Shown here: one piece after another, positions 26,072 through 35,508 of the stretch | How the letters are laid out: every line of letters starts with the position of its first letter | Position numbering within the stretch: position 1 is the stretch's first letter | Assembly: GCA_965198755.1 (NCBI GenBank) | Contig: OZ240673.1 | Location: 4,650,001 to 4,714,000, forward strand | Source: BOG-908 sp963692875 | GTDB taxonomy: Bacteria > Pseudomonadota > Alphaproteobacteria > Acetobacterales > Acetobacteraceae | Reading direction: 5' to 3' | DNA length: 64,000 nt | Translations under genes and position numbers: made by a program | Notes under the pieces: generated by a model | The model's database searches: none | What the model was told of the DNA's origin: nothing | What the model saw: the letters and a program-made list of their open reading frames with translations, nothing else

Positions 26072-27385
26072 TCAAAGGATAAACCGACTCAAATCCCCAC
26101 GCGCCGCCAACGGCGCCACCTTCTCGTTCACGTAAGCCGCGTCAACTCGCACCGTCTCCCCGTTCCTGTCCGACGCAGTGAAGCTGATCTCCTCCAGCAG
26201 CTTCTCCAGCACGGTCGCCAGCCGCCGCGCGCCGATGTTCTCCACCCGATCGTTGATGTCGGCGGCGAGGTCCGCCAGCGCGTCGATCGCGTCGGTGGCG
26301 AAGTCCAGCGTCACCCCTTCCGTGTGCATCAGCGCCGCGTATTGCGAGAGCAGGTTGTGTTCCGGCTCGGTCAGGATGCGCCGCAGGTCGGCGCGGGTCA
26401 GCGGCGCCAGCTCCACGCGTATCGGCAGTCGGCCCTGCAGCTCGGGCAGCAGGTCGGCCGGCTTTGCTAAATGGAAGGCGCCGGACGCGATGAACAGGAT
26501 GTGGTCGGTCTTCACCGGGCCGTATTTGGTGGAAACGGTGGTGCCCTCGATCAGTGGCAGCAGGTCGCGCTGCACGCCCTCGCGGGAGACGTCGCCGCCG
26601 CGGAAGCCGCCCTCGCTGGTGCGGGCGCAGACCTTGTCGATCTCGTCAAGGAAGACGATGCCGTCGTTCTCGGCGTGCTCGACGGCGTCCTTGGCCAGGC
26701 GATCGGTGTCGACCAGCTTGTCGGCTTCCTCACGGGCAAGCAGCGGGCGGGCATCGGCCACCTTCATGCGCTTCTGCACCTGGCGGCCGCCCATCATGCC
26801 GCGCATCATCTCGCCAAGGTTGATCATCTGGCCTTGCGGCACGCCGGGGATGTCGATCTGGCCCATGCCGGCGCCGCCGGTGTCGGCCACCGTGATCTCG
26901 ACGTCCTTGTCCTCCATCTCGCCGGCGCGGAGCATGCGGCGGAACTTGGACTTGGTGTCGCCGCTTGCGGTTGCTCCCACCAGCGCGTCGACCAGGCGGT
27001 CCTCGGCGGCCTGGTCGGCACGGGCGGCCACCTCACGGCGGCTGGCCTCGCGGCGCATGTTGAGGCTGACCTCGACCAGGTCGCGGATGATGCTGTCCAC
27101 GTCGCGGCCGACATAGCCCACTTCGGTGAACTTGGTGGCTTCCACCTTGAGGAACGGGGCCTGGGCGAGGCGGGCGAGGCGGCGGGCGATCTCGGTCTTG
27201 CCGCAGCCGGTGGGGCCGATCATCAGGATGTTCTTCGGCACCACTTCGTCGCGCAGGCCGTCCGGCAGCTGGGCGCGGCGCCAGCGGTTGCGCAGCGCTA
27301 TGGCGACGGCGCGTTTCGCGTCGGACTGGCCGACGATGAAGCGGTCGAGTTCGCCGACGATCTCTCGGGGCGTGAAGTCTGGCAT
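26072..27385 (-). CDS. hslU: ATP-dependent protease ATPase subunit HslU
   Basis: 437 residues. The AAA+ unfoldase that feeds proteins to HslV. Walker A GPTGCGKT (57-64), pore motif GYVGRD (90-95), Walker B GIVFLDEID, sensor region GAFHLAKPADLLPELQGRLP, and the family C-terminus LSRFIL, which docks into HslV. The ATG at 27385 gives the standard MPDFTPREIV start. It lies 155 bp after hslV, with element B copy 1 filling that gap, so the operon is interrupted by a hairpin array. Confidence 0.98.
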   Translation of the reverse strand: MPDFTPREIVGELDRFIVGQSDAKRAVAIALRNRWRRAQLPDGLRDEVVPKNILMIGPTGCGKTEIARRLARLAQAPFLKVEATKFTEVGYVGRDVDSIIRDLVEVSLNMRREASRREVAARADQAAEDRLVDALVGATASGDTKSKFRRMLRAGEMEDKDVEITVADTGGAGMGQIDIPGVPQGQMINLGEMMRGMMGGRQVQKRMKVADARPLLAREEADKLVDTDRLAKDAVEHAENDGIVFLDEIDKVCARTSEGGFRGGDVSREGVQRDLLPLIEGTTVSTKYGPVKTDHILFIASGAFHLAKPADLLPELQGRLPIRVELAPLTRADLRRILTEPEHNLLSQYAALMHTEGVTLDFATDAIDALADLAADINDRVENIGARRLATVLEKLLEEISFTASDRNGETVRVDAAYVNEKVAPLAARGDLSRFIL

Positions 27386-27401
27386 TCGGATTCCTAAGAA
27401 G

Positions 27402-27543
27402 AAGGCCAGGGGCTCTGCCCCTGGACCCCGCTAAGGACAGTCGTCCTTAGAACCTTTTCTCGAGGCAGGGGTAGGGTAGACTGGCCCGTTATGCGTTAGC
27501 GTGCGTCGCACGACGGCGTCCAGGGGCAGAGCCCCTGGCCTTA
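27402..27543. repeat. Element B copy 1
   Basis: Inverted outer arms AGGCCAGGGGCTCTGCCCC (left) and GGGGCAGAGCCCCTGGCCT (right) enclose a TAAGGACAGTCGTCCTTA hairpin and about 75 bp of other sequence. The right end supplies the TAA stop codon of hslV. It lies between hslV and hslU. Confidence 0.88.
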
Positions 27544-28098
27544 CAGCGTTTCAGTGATCAGGGAATGATTAGTGTAGACGCAAATATCCGCCGCAATGCC
27601 CATCGCCCTGCGGGCGATCTCTTCAGATGTCAGTCCTTCGACCTGCAGCAGCGCCCTGGCCGCCGCCAGCGCGTAGTTCCCGCCCGACCCGATGGCTATT
27701 ACCCCATCTTCAGGCTCCAGCACGTCGCCGTTGCCGGTCAGCGTGTAGCTGTGCGTGGCGTCGGCCACCGCCATCATCGCCTCCAGGCGGCGCAGGTAGC
27801 GGTCCGTGCGCCAGTCCTTGGCCAGTTCCACGCAGGCCCGCTCGAGCTGGCTCGGAAACCGCTCCAGCTTGGCCTCCAGCCGCTCCAGCAGAGTGAACGC
27901 GTCCGCCGTCGCCCCGGCAAAGCCGGTCAGCACGCCGAAATCGGCACCGATGCGCCGCACCTTGCGGGCGTTCCCCTTCACCACGGTTTGGCCCATCGTC
28001 ACCTGCCCGTCGCCGGCCATGGTGACACGCCCGCCATGGCGCACGCACAGTATGGTTGTGCCATGCCAGCCGACGGCATCATGGGGTGAGGTCTGCAT
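27541..28098 (-). CDS. hslV: ATP-dependent protease subunit HslV
   Basis: 185 residues. Threonine protease of the proteasome-like HslUV complex. The mature N-terminus is the Thr14-Thr15 pair in HGTTILCVRHGG, after a 13-residue propeptide. Other conserved blocks are TMAGDGQVTMGQ, KVRRI, GFAGATADAFTL and AIGSGGNYALAAARAL. The order hslV-hslU is normal. The TAA stop is the first three bases of element B copy 1, which may partly end or stabilise the transcript between the two subunits. Confidence 0.98.
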   Translation of the reverse strand: MQTSPHDAVGWHGTTILCVRHGGRVTMAGDGQVTMGQTVVKGNARKVRRIGADFGVLTGFAGATADAFTLLERLEAKLERFPSQLERACVELAKDWRTDRYLRRLEAMMAVADATHSYTLTGNGDVLEPEDGVIAIGSGGNYALAAARALLQVEGLTSEEIARRAMGIAADICVYTNHSLITETL

Positions 28099-28221
28099 GG
28101 TTGCGCAATCTATGCACTTCGCTCAACCGAACAAGACGCGCCGCTCGTCCGGCATCGTTGCGGACCGACCGATGCTCGGTCATGTTTCTGTCCGCCGACA
28201 CCCCAGGATTGGACGAAAGCC

Positions 28222-28833
28222 ATGCAGCCGACCCGCCGCCGGGTTCTCGCCGCCGCCGCCACGATCGCCGCCATGGGCGCACCAGCGCGCGCAGACACCC
28301 TTAACGACCCCCGCATGGCGGACCGCGCAAACGGCCAGCCGGACGCACGCGTGACCGTGGTCGAATGGTTCAGCTTCACCTGCCATTTCTGTGCCCATTT
28401 CGCCGCCGACGTGTTCCCCGAAGTGCGCGCCAAGCTGATCGATACCGGCAGGCTTCGCCTGGTCTTTTGTGAGTACCCGCGAGACCAGGTGGACCTGATG
28501 GCCGCCATGGTGGCGCGCTCCCTGCCACCATCCCGCTACGAGCCGTTCAAGGACGCATTGCTCGCCACACAGGCGCATTGGGCGTTCGACCGGAGCGTGG
28601 ACCCCAAGGAGGAGCTTGCCAAGATGGCAGCACTCGCCGGCGTGCCGCGCGAGTCATTCGCCCGCTTCGTCGCCGACGAGCGGCTGAAGAACGAGATACT
28701 CGCTGCACAAGCGCAGGCGGAGCAGGCGTACAACATTAACGCGACACCCACTTTCATCGTGAACGGCCGGGCTCAGACCGGCGAGGTGGGTACGAGTTAC
28801 GCCGGCTTCAGCCGAATGCTCGGCTCCGGCTAG
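28222..28833 (+). CDS. DsbA-family thiol-disulfide oxidoreductase
   Basis: 203 residues with a twin-arginine-like signal (QPTRRRVLAAAATIAAMGA). The thioredoxin-type active site Cys54-His-Phe-Cys57 lies in WFSFTCHFCAHFA, and the cis-Pro loop is in NATPTFIVNG. The helical insertion between them (about 75-165) is typical of periplasmic DsbA/DsbG-like proteins that form or isomerise disulfides. It is divergent from hslV, with about 120 bp between. No DsbB partner is in the window. Long-form element A copy 11 follows. Confidence 0.92.
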   Translation: MQPTRRRVLAAAATIAAMGAPARADTLNDPRMADRANGQPDARVTVVEWFSFTCHFCAHFAADVFPEVRAKLIDTGRLRLVFCEYPRDQVDLMAAMVARSLPPSRYEPFKDALLATQAHWAFDRSVDPKEELAKMAALAGVPRESFARFVADERLKNEILAAQAQAEQAYNINATPTFIVNGRAQTGEVGTSYAGFSRMLGSG

Positions 28834-28874
28834 GCTCACCCGCATCGCGCGTAGGAGGACGGCGGCGGTAACAC

Positions 28875-29073
28875 TAATACCAACCCGCCTGAAGGTTGAC
28901 CGTCCCGAAGCAAGCAAGGCCTTCTTTTCTGAAGAAAGAAGCAAAAGACTTTTGTCTCCGCTGTCGCGGTCCTTTCCGGAGAGCGCGAGACAGCGGAGAC
29001 AAAAGTTTGTTGGTCCTTTCTTCAAAAAAGGACTGCTTGCTTTCTATGAGTCAGCATCAACGCCAGTCGATAT
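28875..29073. repeat. Element A copy 11 (long form, outer arms I)
   Basis: TAATACCAACCCGCCTGAAG then GTTGACCG, arm 1 (AAGGCCTTC), core CCGCTGTCGCGGTCC...GAGACAGCGG, arm 2 (GGTCC...GGACTGC), outer arm GAGTCAGCATCAACGCCAG. This is the best full-length copy; only its right terminus is degenerate. Confidence 0.93.
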
Positions 29074-29118
29074 AAGTCCATTGCACATTGTCTTCAGACA
29101 AGAACGGCCTTGCTCGGC

Positions 29119-30603
29119 CTACCCCGCCCGCAGAACCTCCATCTTCCCCCGCGTCAGCCGCCGCAGCAACGCGTTAACCTCCACGGCCGGCACCGCCTCG
29201 GAATACAGGAAGCCCTGCCCGAACCTGCACCCCAGCCGCGTCACGGCGGCTTCCGTCTCCTCGTTCTGCACCCCTTCGGCCACAATCGGGATGCGCAGCT
29301 CGCCGGCCAGCGCCAGCATCGCCCGCATGCATGCCTCGGCGCGGGAGTCGGTGGTCACGTCCATGACGAAGCTGCGGTCGATCTTGAGGCGGTCGAACGG
29401 CAGTTCGCGCAGATGGAAGAAGTTCGAGTAGCCGATGCCGAAATCGTCCAGCACCACACGCGTGCCGCGCTGCTGCAGCAGGGATATCACCTCGCGCGCT
29501 ACGTCCACGTCCTCGATCAGCGCACTCTCGGTCACCTCCACCTCCAGCCGGCGCGGATCCATCATGCCTTCCGGCCAGTCCGGCGGGCGGCGCAACATGG
29601 AAATCAGCTCGCGCAGCTGGCCGGGCGAGACGTTGAAGGCAAAATAGAGCCAACTCGGCCAGCCGCGGGAATCCGCCATGACCCGGCGCATCAGCTGCTG
29701 GGTGATCTGCCCGGTCAGCCCCATCTCCTCGGCCATCGGGATGAACAGGTCTGGCGGCAGCAGCCCGCGTGTGGGGTGCTGCCAGCGCGCCAGCACCTCG
29801 AGGCCGGCGATGCGCCCGTCATCCAGGTCGACGATCGGCTGGTAGTACGGGATGATGCCGTGCCCGGTGATGGCGGCGCGCAGCTCGTCCTTCAACGCGG
29901 TGCGACGCTGCGCCTGCTCGCTCTGATTGGGGTCGAAAAAACGCCAGCCCGACACGCCGGTCGCCTTCACGCTGCGCAATGCCTGGCCGGCGGCCAGCAA
30001 CGCGGCGTCGGCGTCCATGCCGTGCTCCGGCAGCAGCGCCACGCCAACGCTCACCTTGCAGTCCACGGCGCCCGCTGCGCAGTCCACCGGCGCCAGAAGC
30101 GCGCGGATCACCCCCAGCGCCGCCGCCTCGGCATCGTCCAGCCCGCCCGGACTCGGCACCACCACGGCGAACTCGTCGCCGCCCAGCCGTGCGGCATGCG
30201 CCTGGCCGGGAAACAGCGCGCGCAACCGCGCCCCCGTTGTCGCCAGCACCTCGTCGCCGACGCGCTGGCCGTGCTGCGCGTTCAGCTCGGCAAAGTCGTC
30301 TAGGTCGATCAGCAACAGCGCAGTGGGCGTGAAGCTACGCAGCCGCGTGGCCAGGCCGTCAATGAAGCTCTGCCGGCTGGCCAGGTCGGTCAGGCTGTCA
30401 CGCCGGTTCACCTGAAACCGCTTCAGCTCCGCCTCCTGGCGGAGAACCGAGCCGCGCCGGTAGCCCAGCCCGGCGGCAGACGCGGCCGCCAGCGCAGATG
30501 CCGCGGTCACGAACCCGGCTACTGCCCAGCCGAGATGCCAGCCAGGGTGGTCCGCGCTGATCTGGCCGAGTAGGAGGAGGGCTGAATCAGGCGAAACGGT
30601 CAT
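29119..30603 (-). CDS. Cyclic di-GMP protein, GGDEF-EAL
   Basis: 494 residues: short periplasmic start, one membrane helix (about 25-47), a GGDEF domain with an intact GGDEF motif (141-145), and an EAL domain starting YYQPIVDLDDGRIAGLEVLARW. The signature is EVL (269-271) rather than EAL, a common active variant. The metal and catalytic residues look complete: Asn in FNVSPGQL, Glu in EVTESAL, DDFGIGYSN, the Lys in LKIDRSFV and Glu in VAEGVQ. It could make or break c-di-GMP, and with flagella decayed it more likely governs surface polysaccharide. The large intergenic region upstream holds its promoter. Confidence 0.93.
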   Translation of the reverse strand: MTVSPDSALLLLGQISADHPGWHLGWAVAGFVTAASALAAASAAGLGYRRGSVLRQEAELKRFQVNRRDSLTDLASRQSFIDGLATRLRSFTPTALLLIDLDDFAELNAQHGQRVGDEVLATTGARLRALFPGQAHAARLGGDEFAVVVPSPGGLDDAEAAALGVIRALLAPVDCAAGAVDCKVSVGVALLPEHGMDADAALLAAGQALRSVKATGVSGWRFFDPNQSEQAQRRTALKDELRAAITGHGIIPYYQPIVDLDDGRIAGLEVLARWQHPTRGLLPPDLFIPMAEEMGLTGQITQQLMRRVMADSRGWPSWLYFAFNVSPGQLRELISMLRRPPDWPEGMMDPRRLEVEVTESALIEDVDVAREVISLLQQRGTRVVLDDFGIGYSNFFHLRELPFDRLKIDRSFVMDVTTDSRAEACMRAMLALAGELRIPIVAEGVQNEETEAAVTRLGCRFGQGFLYSEAVPAVEVNALLRRLTRGKMEVLRAG

Positions 30604-30924
30604 TAAGCTACTTTCTTCAGCCGGTCATGCCATCGGGCATCCGCACTTACCCATACCACATCGTAATGAACATGTGATAAATTTCTCTTGCGAGTTCGGA
30701 ATGATAGCGGCATCCCGCCACGCGACGGCCCGTCATGTCTCGAGCCAGAGGCAGGTATTGCTTTCACGAAACAAACAGGCGAAGGCGTTCCAGCGGCTGT
30801 CGCGGCGCTTCCGGCGGCGCACGCCCATTGGAACAAAAGTCTTCCGGGTGGCGGGTTCAAAATTTTGGAGCGAACACTCCACCCGAGACGGAGGCTACCT
30901 TCGACGCGCGATCGAACGAAGGGC
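30604..30924. other. Intergenic region with a degenerate element A relic
   Basis: About 320 bp between the GGDEF-EAL gene and copy 13. Near 30765-30860 a worn copy is visible: GCGGCTGTCGCGGCGC as core and GGAACAAAAGTCTTCCG as the right half. No gene is seen. Confidence 0.5.
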
Positions 30925-31130
30925 TGATACCAGAAGCCCTGGACCTTGACCCTTCAAAGCGCGGCAGGGAAGGAGGGCCTTCTTTTCTGAAGAAAGAAGC
31001 AAAAGACTTTTATCCCTGCTGTCGCGATGGGCTCTGCAGCGCGCGCCCGACGAAACAAAAGTTTTTTGGTTTTTTTTCAAAAACCGCTTGCTCAGCTTGT
31101 CACCGGTCGAACCTAAGCGGTTAGTGTAAC
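30925..31130. repeat. Element A copy 13 (long form, outer arms II)
   Basis: TGATACCAGAAGCCCTGGAC outer arm, arm 1 (GGCCTTC), core CCTGCTGTCGCG...GCGCGCGCCCGACG, arm 2 (AACCGC), outer arm TTGTCACCGGTCGAACC. The outer arms are the inverse of those of copy 5. Confidence 0.88.
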
Positions 31131-31248
31131 ATCGAAGAACTCAAGAACTGCAGCCACATAGCAGCAATGCTTGTTCCGAAACTTGAGTCAAAGAACCACT
31201 AGTTTACCGTCAGGTAACATCTCGGGCCTATCCTGGCGCCACCCCGGC

Positions 31249-31848
31249 CTAACCGTGCGCGCGTTCCACAGGCGCCCCGGTCCTGGCCAGAGTGAGGAAG
31301 TTGGCAAGGATGGCGTGCCCGTGTTCGCTGGCGATGCTTTCGGGATGAAACTGCACGCCGAACATCGCATGATGCCGGTGGCGCAATCCCATGATGACGC
31401 CGTCTTCGGTTTGTGCGGTGACAGTCAGGCAGTCCGGCATGGTTTCCGGCCGGACGGTCAGGCTGTGGTAGCGGGTTGCCTGGAACGGACTTGGCAGGCC
31501 GGCGAACACGTCCGTGCCGGCGTGCAGGATGGGGCTTGTCTTGCCGTGCATGGGGTGGGGCGCGCGGACGACGTCGCCGCCGAAAGCTTGGCCGATCGCC
31601 TGGTGGCCAAGACAGACGCCGAGCACAGGGACCATACCGGCCGCCGCCGCAATCAGGTCGAGGCAGATGCCTGCCTGGTCCGGTGAGCACGGCCCCGGTG
31701 AGAGGACGATCGCCTCGGGCCTGAGTGCCAACGCGTCGTCCACGCTCAGCGCATCGTTACGCCGGACGTCGCACGTCGCTCCAAGCTCGCCCAGATAATG
31801 CACGAGGTTGAACGTGAAGCTGTCGTAGTTGTCGATCAGCAGTATCAT
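31249..31848 (-). CDS. Glutamine amidotransferase, TrpG/PabA type
   Basis: 199 residues. Supplies ammonia from glutamine for anthranilate or 4-amino-4-deoxychorismate synthesis. The opening MILLIDNYDSFTFNLVHYLG and SPGPCSPDQAG are diagnostic. The catalytic triad is Cys79 (LGVCLGHQ), His168 and Glu170 (VQFHPES). Which pathway it serves cannot be told from sequence alone, and no trpE or pabB lies beside it. It may serve both, as in many bacteria. It is alone between two element-rich gaps and hflC. Confidence 0.93.
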   Translation of the reverse strand: MILLIDNYDSFTFNLVHYLGELGATCDVRRNDALSVDDALALRPEAIVLSPGPCSPDQAGICLDLIAAAAGMVPVLGVCLGHQAIGQAFGGDVVRAPHPMHGKTSPILHAGTDVFAGLPSPFQATRYHSLTVRPETMPDCLTVTAQTEDGVIMGLRHRHHAMFGVQFHPESIASEHGHAILANFLTLARTGAPVERAHG

Positions 31849-31932
31849 GGCGTCCCGGTCGGCTCGGGTCGTCGCCTCGGCGCCGGGACCGAACGTCGTC
31901 TGCTATCTTCCAAGAACGAGCGCCTTCCGTCC

Positions 31933-32802
31933 CTACTGCGCCGGCAGCCCCTGCATCAGCTTGAGGAAATCGTCCTGCGGCGAAAGCACCAGCCGAGACT
32001 TCCCCGTCCCAAACGCATCCTTGTAGGCCTGCAGCGTGCGCCAGGTGGCGAAGAACTTCGGGTCCCGCTGGAACGCGTCGGCATAGATGGCGATTGCCTT
32101 GGCCTCGCCCTCGCCCCGCAGCCGGTCCGCATCGGCCCGCGCCTGCGCGATCAGCACGGTCTTCTGCCTGTCCGCATCCGCCTTGATGCGGGCCGAGGCC
32201 TCCGCACCCTCCGCGCGCGCCTGGGCGGCCACGCGCTTACGCTCGGACTGCATGCGCTGCAGGATGGCCTCGGTGTTCTCCTCCGGCAGGTCGGCGCGGC
32301 GGATGCGCACGTCGACGATCTGCACGCCGAAATTGCGCATCTCGTCGTTCACCTGGCCGCGGATGGCAGTCATGATCCGGGTGCGCTGGTTGGAGAGCAC
32401 GTCGAGCAAGGTCTCGCCGCCCAGCACGCGGCGCAGGCTGGAGGTGACCACGCTATTCAGCCGCGCGCGGATGCCGTCCTCGGTGGGCCCGACGGACTGG
32501 TAGTATTGCAGCGGGTTGGTGATCAGGTAGCGGGTGAAGCTGTCCACGATCAGCCGGCGCTGGTCGCCCAGGATCACCTCTTCCTGTGGCGCCTCGTAGT
32601 CGAGCAGCCGGCGGTCGAAGTAGATGGCAGTCTGCACCAGCGGAATCTTCGTGTGCAGGCCGGGGTCGGTGATGACGCGCACCGGCTGGCCGAACTGGGT
32701 GATCAACGCGAGCTGTGTTTGGTCGACGACGAAGAAGCTGAAGTTGAGGACGAGCAGACCCGACACGACCAAGCCGCCCAGCGCGATGACCAGGCGGTTC
32801 AT
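31933..32802 (-). CDS. hflC: Protease modulator HflC
   Basis: 289 residues. One N-terminal membrane helix (about 4-24) then an SPFH/prohibitin domain in the periplasm, with a long Ala/Arg/Glu coiled coil (about 195-245). HflC and HflK form a large membrane complex around FtsH and restrain its proteolysis. Conserved segments are FFVVDQTQLALITQFGQ, GLHTKIPLVQ and the NRRDLP-like RIRRADLPEENTEAILQRM. The start overlaps the hflK stop by 4 bp (ATGA), so the two are translationally coupled. Confidence 0.97.
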   Translation of the reverse strand: MNRLVIALGGLVVSGLLVLNFSFFVVDQTQLALITQFGQPVRVITDPGLHTKIPLVQTAIYFDRRLLDYEAPQEEVILGDQRRLIVDSFTRYLITNPLQYYQSVGPTEDGIRARLNSVVTSSLRRVLGGETLLDVLSNQRTRIMTAIRGQVNDEMRNFGVQIVDVRIRRADLPEENTEAILQRMQSERKRVAAQARAEGAEASARIKADADRQKTVLIAQARADADRLRGEGEAKAIAIYADAFQRDPKFFATWRTLQAYKDAFGTGKSRLVLSPQDDFLKLMQGLPAQ

Positions 32803-33971
32803 GGCTGTGCTCCCGGCGCAGGAGCGGGTGCGGGCGACATGCTGTTGAGCTGCAGCGTCGGCAGCAGGCTGCGCAACTTGTCGTCGATCACAATGGAGGG
32901 GGAGTTGCGCAGCACGTCTTGCATGGTTTCGATGTAGAGGCGGCGCAGGGTCACGTCCTTGGCCAGGTTGTAGGCGGCGTACACGCTGAGGAAGCGCTGT
33001 GATTCGCCGGTGGCCAAGCTGACCGCGGCCTGCTTGGCGCCGTTGGCTTCGGCCAGGACGGCGGCCGCGTCGCCGCGGGCGCGGGGCACCACGTCGTTGG
33101 CGTAGCTCTGCGCGTCGTTGCGTGCGGTGTCGGCGTCGGTGGTGGCGCGCTGCACGTCGCGGAAGCTCTCGATCACGGCCTCCGGCGGATCGACCTTCTG
33201 CAGCTGAACCTGGGTGATCTCCACGCCGGATTTGTAGGTGTTCAGGATGGCCTGCGTGCCGGCTGTCACCGCCTGCTCGATGGCCGAGCGGCCGCCGGTC
33301 AGCGCCTCCTCGATCTTGGTGTGGCCCACCACCTGGCGCAGCACGCTCTCTGCGGCCGACTTTACCGTGTAGCCGGGGTTGCGCGTGTTGAAGGCGTAGG
33401 CCGGCGCGTCGGAGATGCGCCAGAACACGCTGGCGTTGATGTCGACGATGTTCTCGTCGCCGGTCAGCATCAGGCTCTCCGCGGTCACGTCGCGGGCGGG
33501 CAGGCCGCGCACCGGGTCCTCGCGGCCTTCCGGCGTGCGCGGTACGATGTCGGGCTCGTCGGTGCCGTTGCTCTGGAAGCCGATCTCCACGCGGTTGATG
33601 CGGGTGACCGGCAGGATGAGCACGCTCTCGACCGGCCAGGGGGCGTGGTAGTTCAGGCCCGGCGGCGTGCTGCGGACGTAGGCGCCGAAGCGCAGGACCA
33701 GGCCCTCCTCGTCGGGTTCCACGCGGTAGATGCCGGTGGCGAGCCAGATGGCGGCGACCGCCACCACGGCGACCAGCGCCAGGCCGGCGCTGCCGCTGCG
33801 GCCGAAGCGGCGCAGCAGGGCGCGTATCTGGGTCAGCAGGTTCTCGAGCTCGGGCGGAATCTGGCCGCCGCCGCCGCCACCGCCGCCGCCCCAAGGACCC
33901 TTGATGGGCGGGTTGGGCGGACGGCGCGCGCCGTTGCCGCCAATGTTCCAGGGGTTCTGATCGGAGGGCAT
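32799..33971 (-). CDS. hflK: Protease modulator HflK
   Basis: 390 residues. A Gly/Pro-rich cytoplasmic start with nine consecutive glycines, one membrane helix (about 60-80), then an SPFH domain (GIYRVEPDEEGLVLRFGAYV, GLNYHAPWPVE). Partner of HflC in the FtsH-regulating complex. The C-terminal tail is Pro/Ala-rich. The ATG at 33971 matches the usual MPxDQNPWN start, with AGGAG 14 bases upstream. Frames extending further upstream run antisense through mrp and are not real. Confidence 0.97.
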   Translation of the reverse strand: MPSDQNPWNIGGNGARRPPNPPIKGPWGGGGGGGGGQIPPELENLLTQIRALLRRFGRSGSAGLALVAVVAVAAIWLATGIYRVEPDEEGLVLRFGAYVRSTPPGLNYHAPWPVESVLILPVTRINRVEIGFQSNGTDEPDIVPRTPEGREDPVRGLPARDVTAESLMLTGDENIVDINASVFWRISDAPAYAFNTRNPGYTVKSAAESVLRQVVGHTKIEEALTGGRSAIEQAVTAGTQAILNTYKSGVEITQVQLQKVDPPEAVIESFRDVQRATTDADTARNDAQSYANDVVPRARGDAAAVLAEANGAKQAAVSLATGESQRFLSVYAAYNLAKDVTLRRLYIETMQDVLRNSPSIVIDDKLRSLLPTLQLNSMSPAPAPAPGAQP

Positions 33972-34094
33972 GAAGGGAGGCAGCTCCTGGAAGGCCGGGC
34001 CTGGCGGCGGGCGGGCGCATTGGCAGGCGCACCCCGCTTCGCCATATGCCGGCCGTGCAGCCGATATGGACCGCACGCGGAGGTTTGCAAAGCC

Positions 34095-35270
34095 ATGACG
34101 GATCAGGCGGCGGACTTGGAGGCCGAGCTGGTGGCGGTGCTGCGCGGCGTGGCCGGTCCGGACGGAGCCGACATCGTGACGGCCGGACTGGTCGACGGCC
34201 TCACCGTGCGCGACGGCCTGGTGCAGCTGGCCTTGCGCGCCGAACGCAGCCAGGTGGGACGCATGGAGCGCGTGGCGGCAGAGGCGTCGGCACTGCTGCG
34301 GCGCCAGCCCGGCGTGCTGAACGCGTCCGTGGTGCTGACGTCGCACCGGCCGCCGACGCCGCCCGCGCCGCCGCCGGCAAGCGCCGGGCGGTCCGCCCCG
34401 GCGCCCGTACCGCGGCCGCCGGCCGTCACCGCTAGGCCGGCCGCGCCGTCGCTGACCCAGCCGCCGCCCGGCATGATGCGCGGCCACGGCGAGGACCCGG
34501 CAGGTGCGAAGTTCCTCCAATCCGTGCGCCACGTGATTGCGGTGGCGTCCGGCAAGGGCGGCGTCGGCAAGAGCACGGTGGCGGTGAACCTGGCCGCCAG
34601 CTTCGGCCAGATGGGCCTGCGCACCGGGCTGATCGACGCCGACATCCACGGGCCCAGCATGGGGCGCATGCTCGGCATCAACCGCAAGCCGGAGATGTCG
34701 GGCCAGATTTTCCAGCCGGTGGCCGCGTTCGGGCTGAAGACGATGTCCATGGCCTACCTGGTGCCGGAGGACCAGGCGATGATCTGGCGCGGCCCGATGG
34801 TGATGGGCGCGTTGCAGCAGATGCTGGGCCAGACCGACTGGGGCGAGCTGGACGTCATGGTGATCGACCTGCCGCCCGGCACTGGCGACGCACAGCTGAC
34901 CCTCGCGCAGCGCGTGGTGGTGGCGGGTGCCGTGATCGTCTCCACGCCGCAGGACATCGCGTTGATCGACGCGCGGCGCGGCGTCTCGATGTTCGAGAAG
35001 GTGGGCGTGCGCATCCTGGGCGTAGTGGAGAACATGAGCTTCTTCCACTGCCCGAACTGCGGCCACGACAGCCACGTGTTCGGACACGGCGGCGCGCGGA
35101 CGGAAGCGCTGCGGCTGGGCGTGCCGTTCCTGGGCGAGGTGCCGCTGCTGCTGGACGTGCGCCAGGCGGGGGATGCGGGGCTGCCGATCGTGCTGTCGGC
35201 GCCGGAGAGCGCGGGGGCGGTGGCGCTTAGGGGGGTGGCGCGGGCGGTTTGGGAGCGGGTGGGGCAGTAA
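34095..35270 (+). CDS. mrp: Iron-sulfur cluster carrier protein Mrp/ApbC
   Basis: 391 residues. An N-terminal MIP18-like domain (about 8-82), a Pro/Ala linker (83-128) and a ParA/MinD-type ATPase (about 145-385). The deviant Walker A is SGKGGVGKST (152-161). Further motifs are GLIDADIHGPSMGRMLG, DLPPGTGDAQLTL and the cluster-binding CPNC in FFHCPNCG. It assembles and hands over Fe-S clusters in the cytosol. GGAGG lies 11 bases before the ATG. Divergent from hflK, with 123 bp between. Its TAA begins a half copy of element A. Confidence 0.97.
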   Translation: MTDQAADLEAELVAVLRGVAGPDGADIVTAGLVDGLTVRDGLVQLALRAERSQVGRMERVAAEASALLRRQPGVLNASVVLTSHRPPTPPAPPPASAGRSAPAPVPRPPAVTARPAAPSLTQPPPGMMRGHGEDPAGAKFLQSVRHVIAVASGKGGVGKSTVAVNLAASFGQMGLRTGLIDADIHGPSMGRMLGINRKPEMSGQIFQPVAAFGLKTMSMAYLVPEDQAMIWRGPMVMGALQQMLGQTDWGELDVMVIDLPPGTGDAQLTLAQRVVVAGAVIVSTPQDIALIDARRGVSMFEKVGVRILGVVENMSFFHCPNCGHDSHVFGHGGARTEALRLGVPFLGEVPLLLDVRQAGDAGLPIVLSAPESAGAVALRGVARAVWERVGQ

Positions 35271-35335
35271 GGCAAGCAAGCGGTTCTTTTTTTGAAAAAA
35301 GAACCAAAAAACTTTCGCGAGCGCTGTCGCGGGCG
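35268..35335. repeat. Element A copy 14 (left half only)
   Basis: TAAGGCAAGCAAGCGGTTC starts at the mrp stop codon. Arm 2 hairpin GGTTC...GAACC, then AAAAAACTTTCGCGAGCGCTG and TCGCG; the right half is missing. Confidence 0.88.
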
Positions 35336-35508
35336 GGTTGAGGCGATGCGTATTTTCTTGCACGTTCGTTTGCATGGTGCGTCAGGCATTGGCGTGTGTC
35401 AGGCGCCCCGTATTACGCTGGCTTGCCACCATCCCACAGTGGGAGACAATGTCGCACGCAAGCCGTGACGCAGGTCGTGGCTGCCGACAGCAAACGGAGC
35501 CTCAAACC

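Noticed and set aside
32799..35375. HflK extended to 858 codons by an upstream in-frame region
   Set aside because: The extra part lies antisense to mrp and has no HflK features. The start at 33971 gives a normal HflK.
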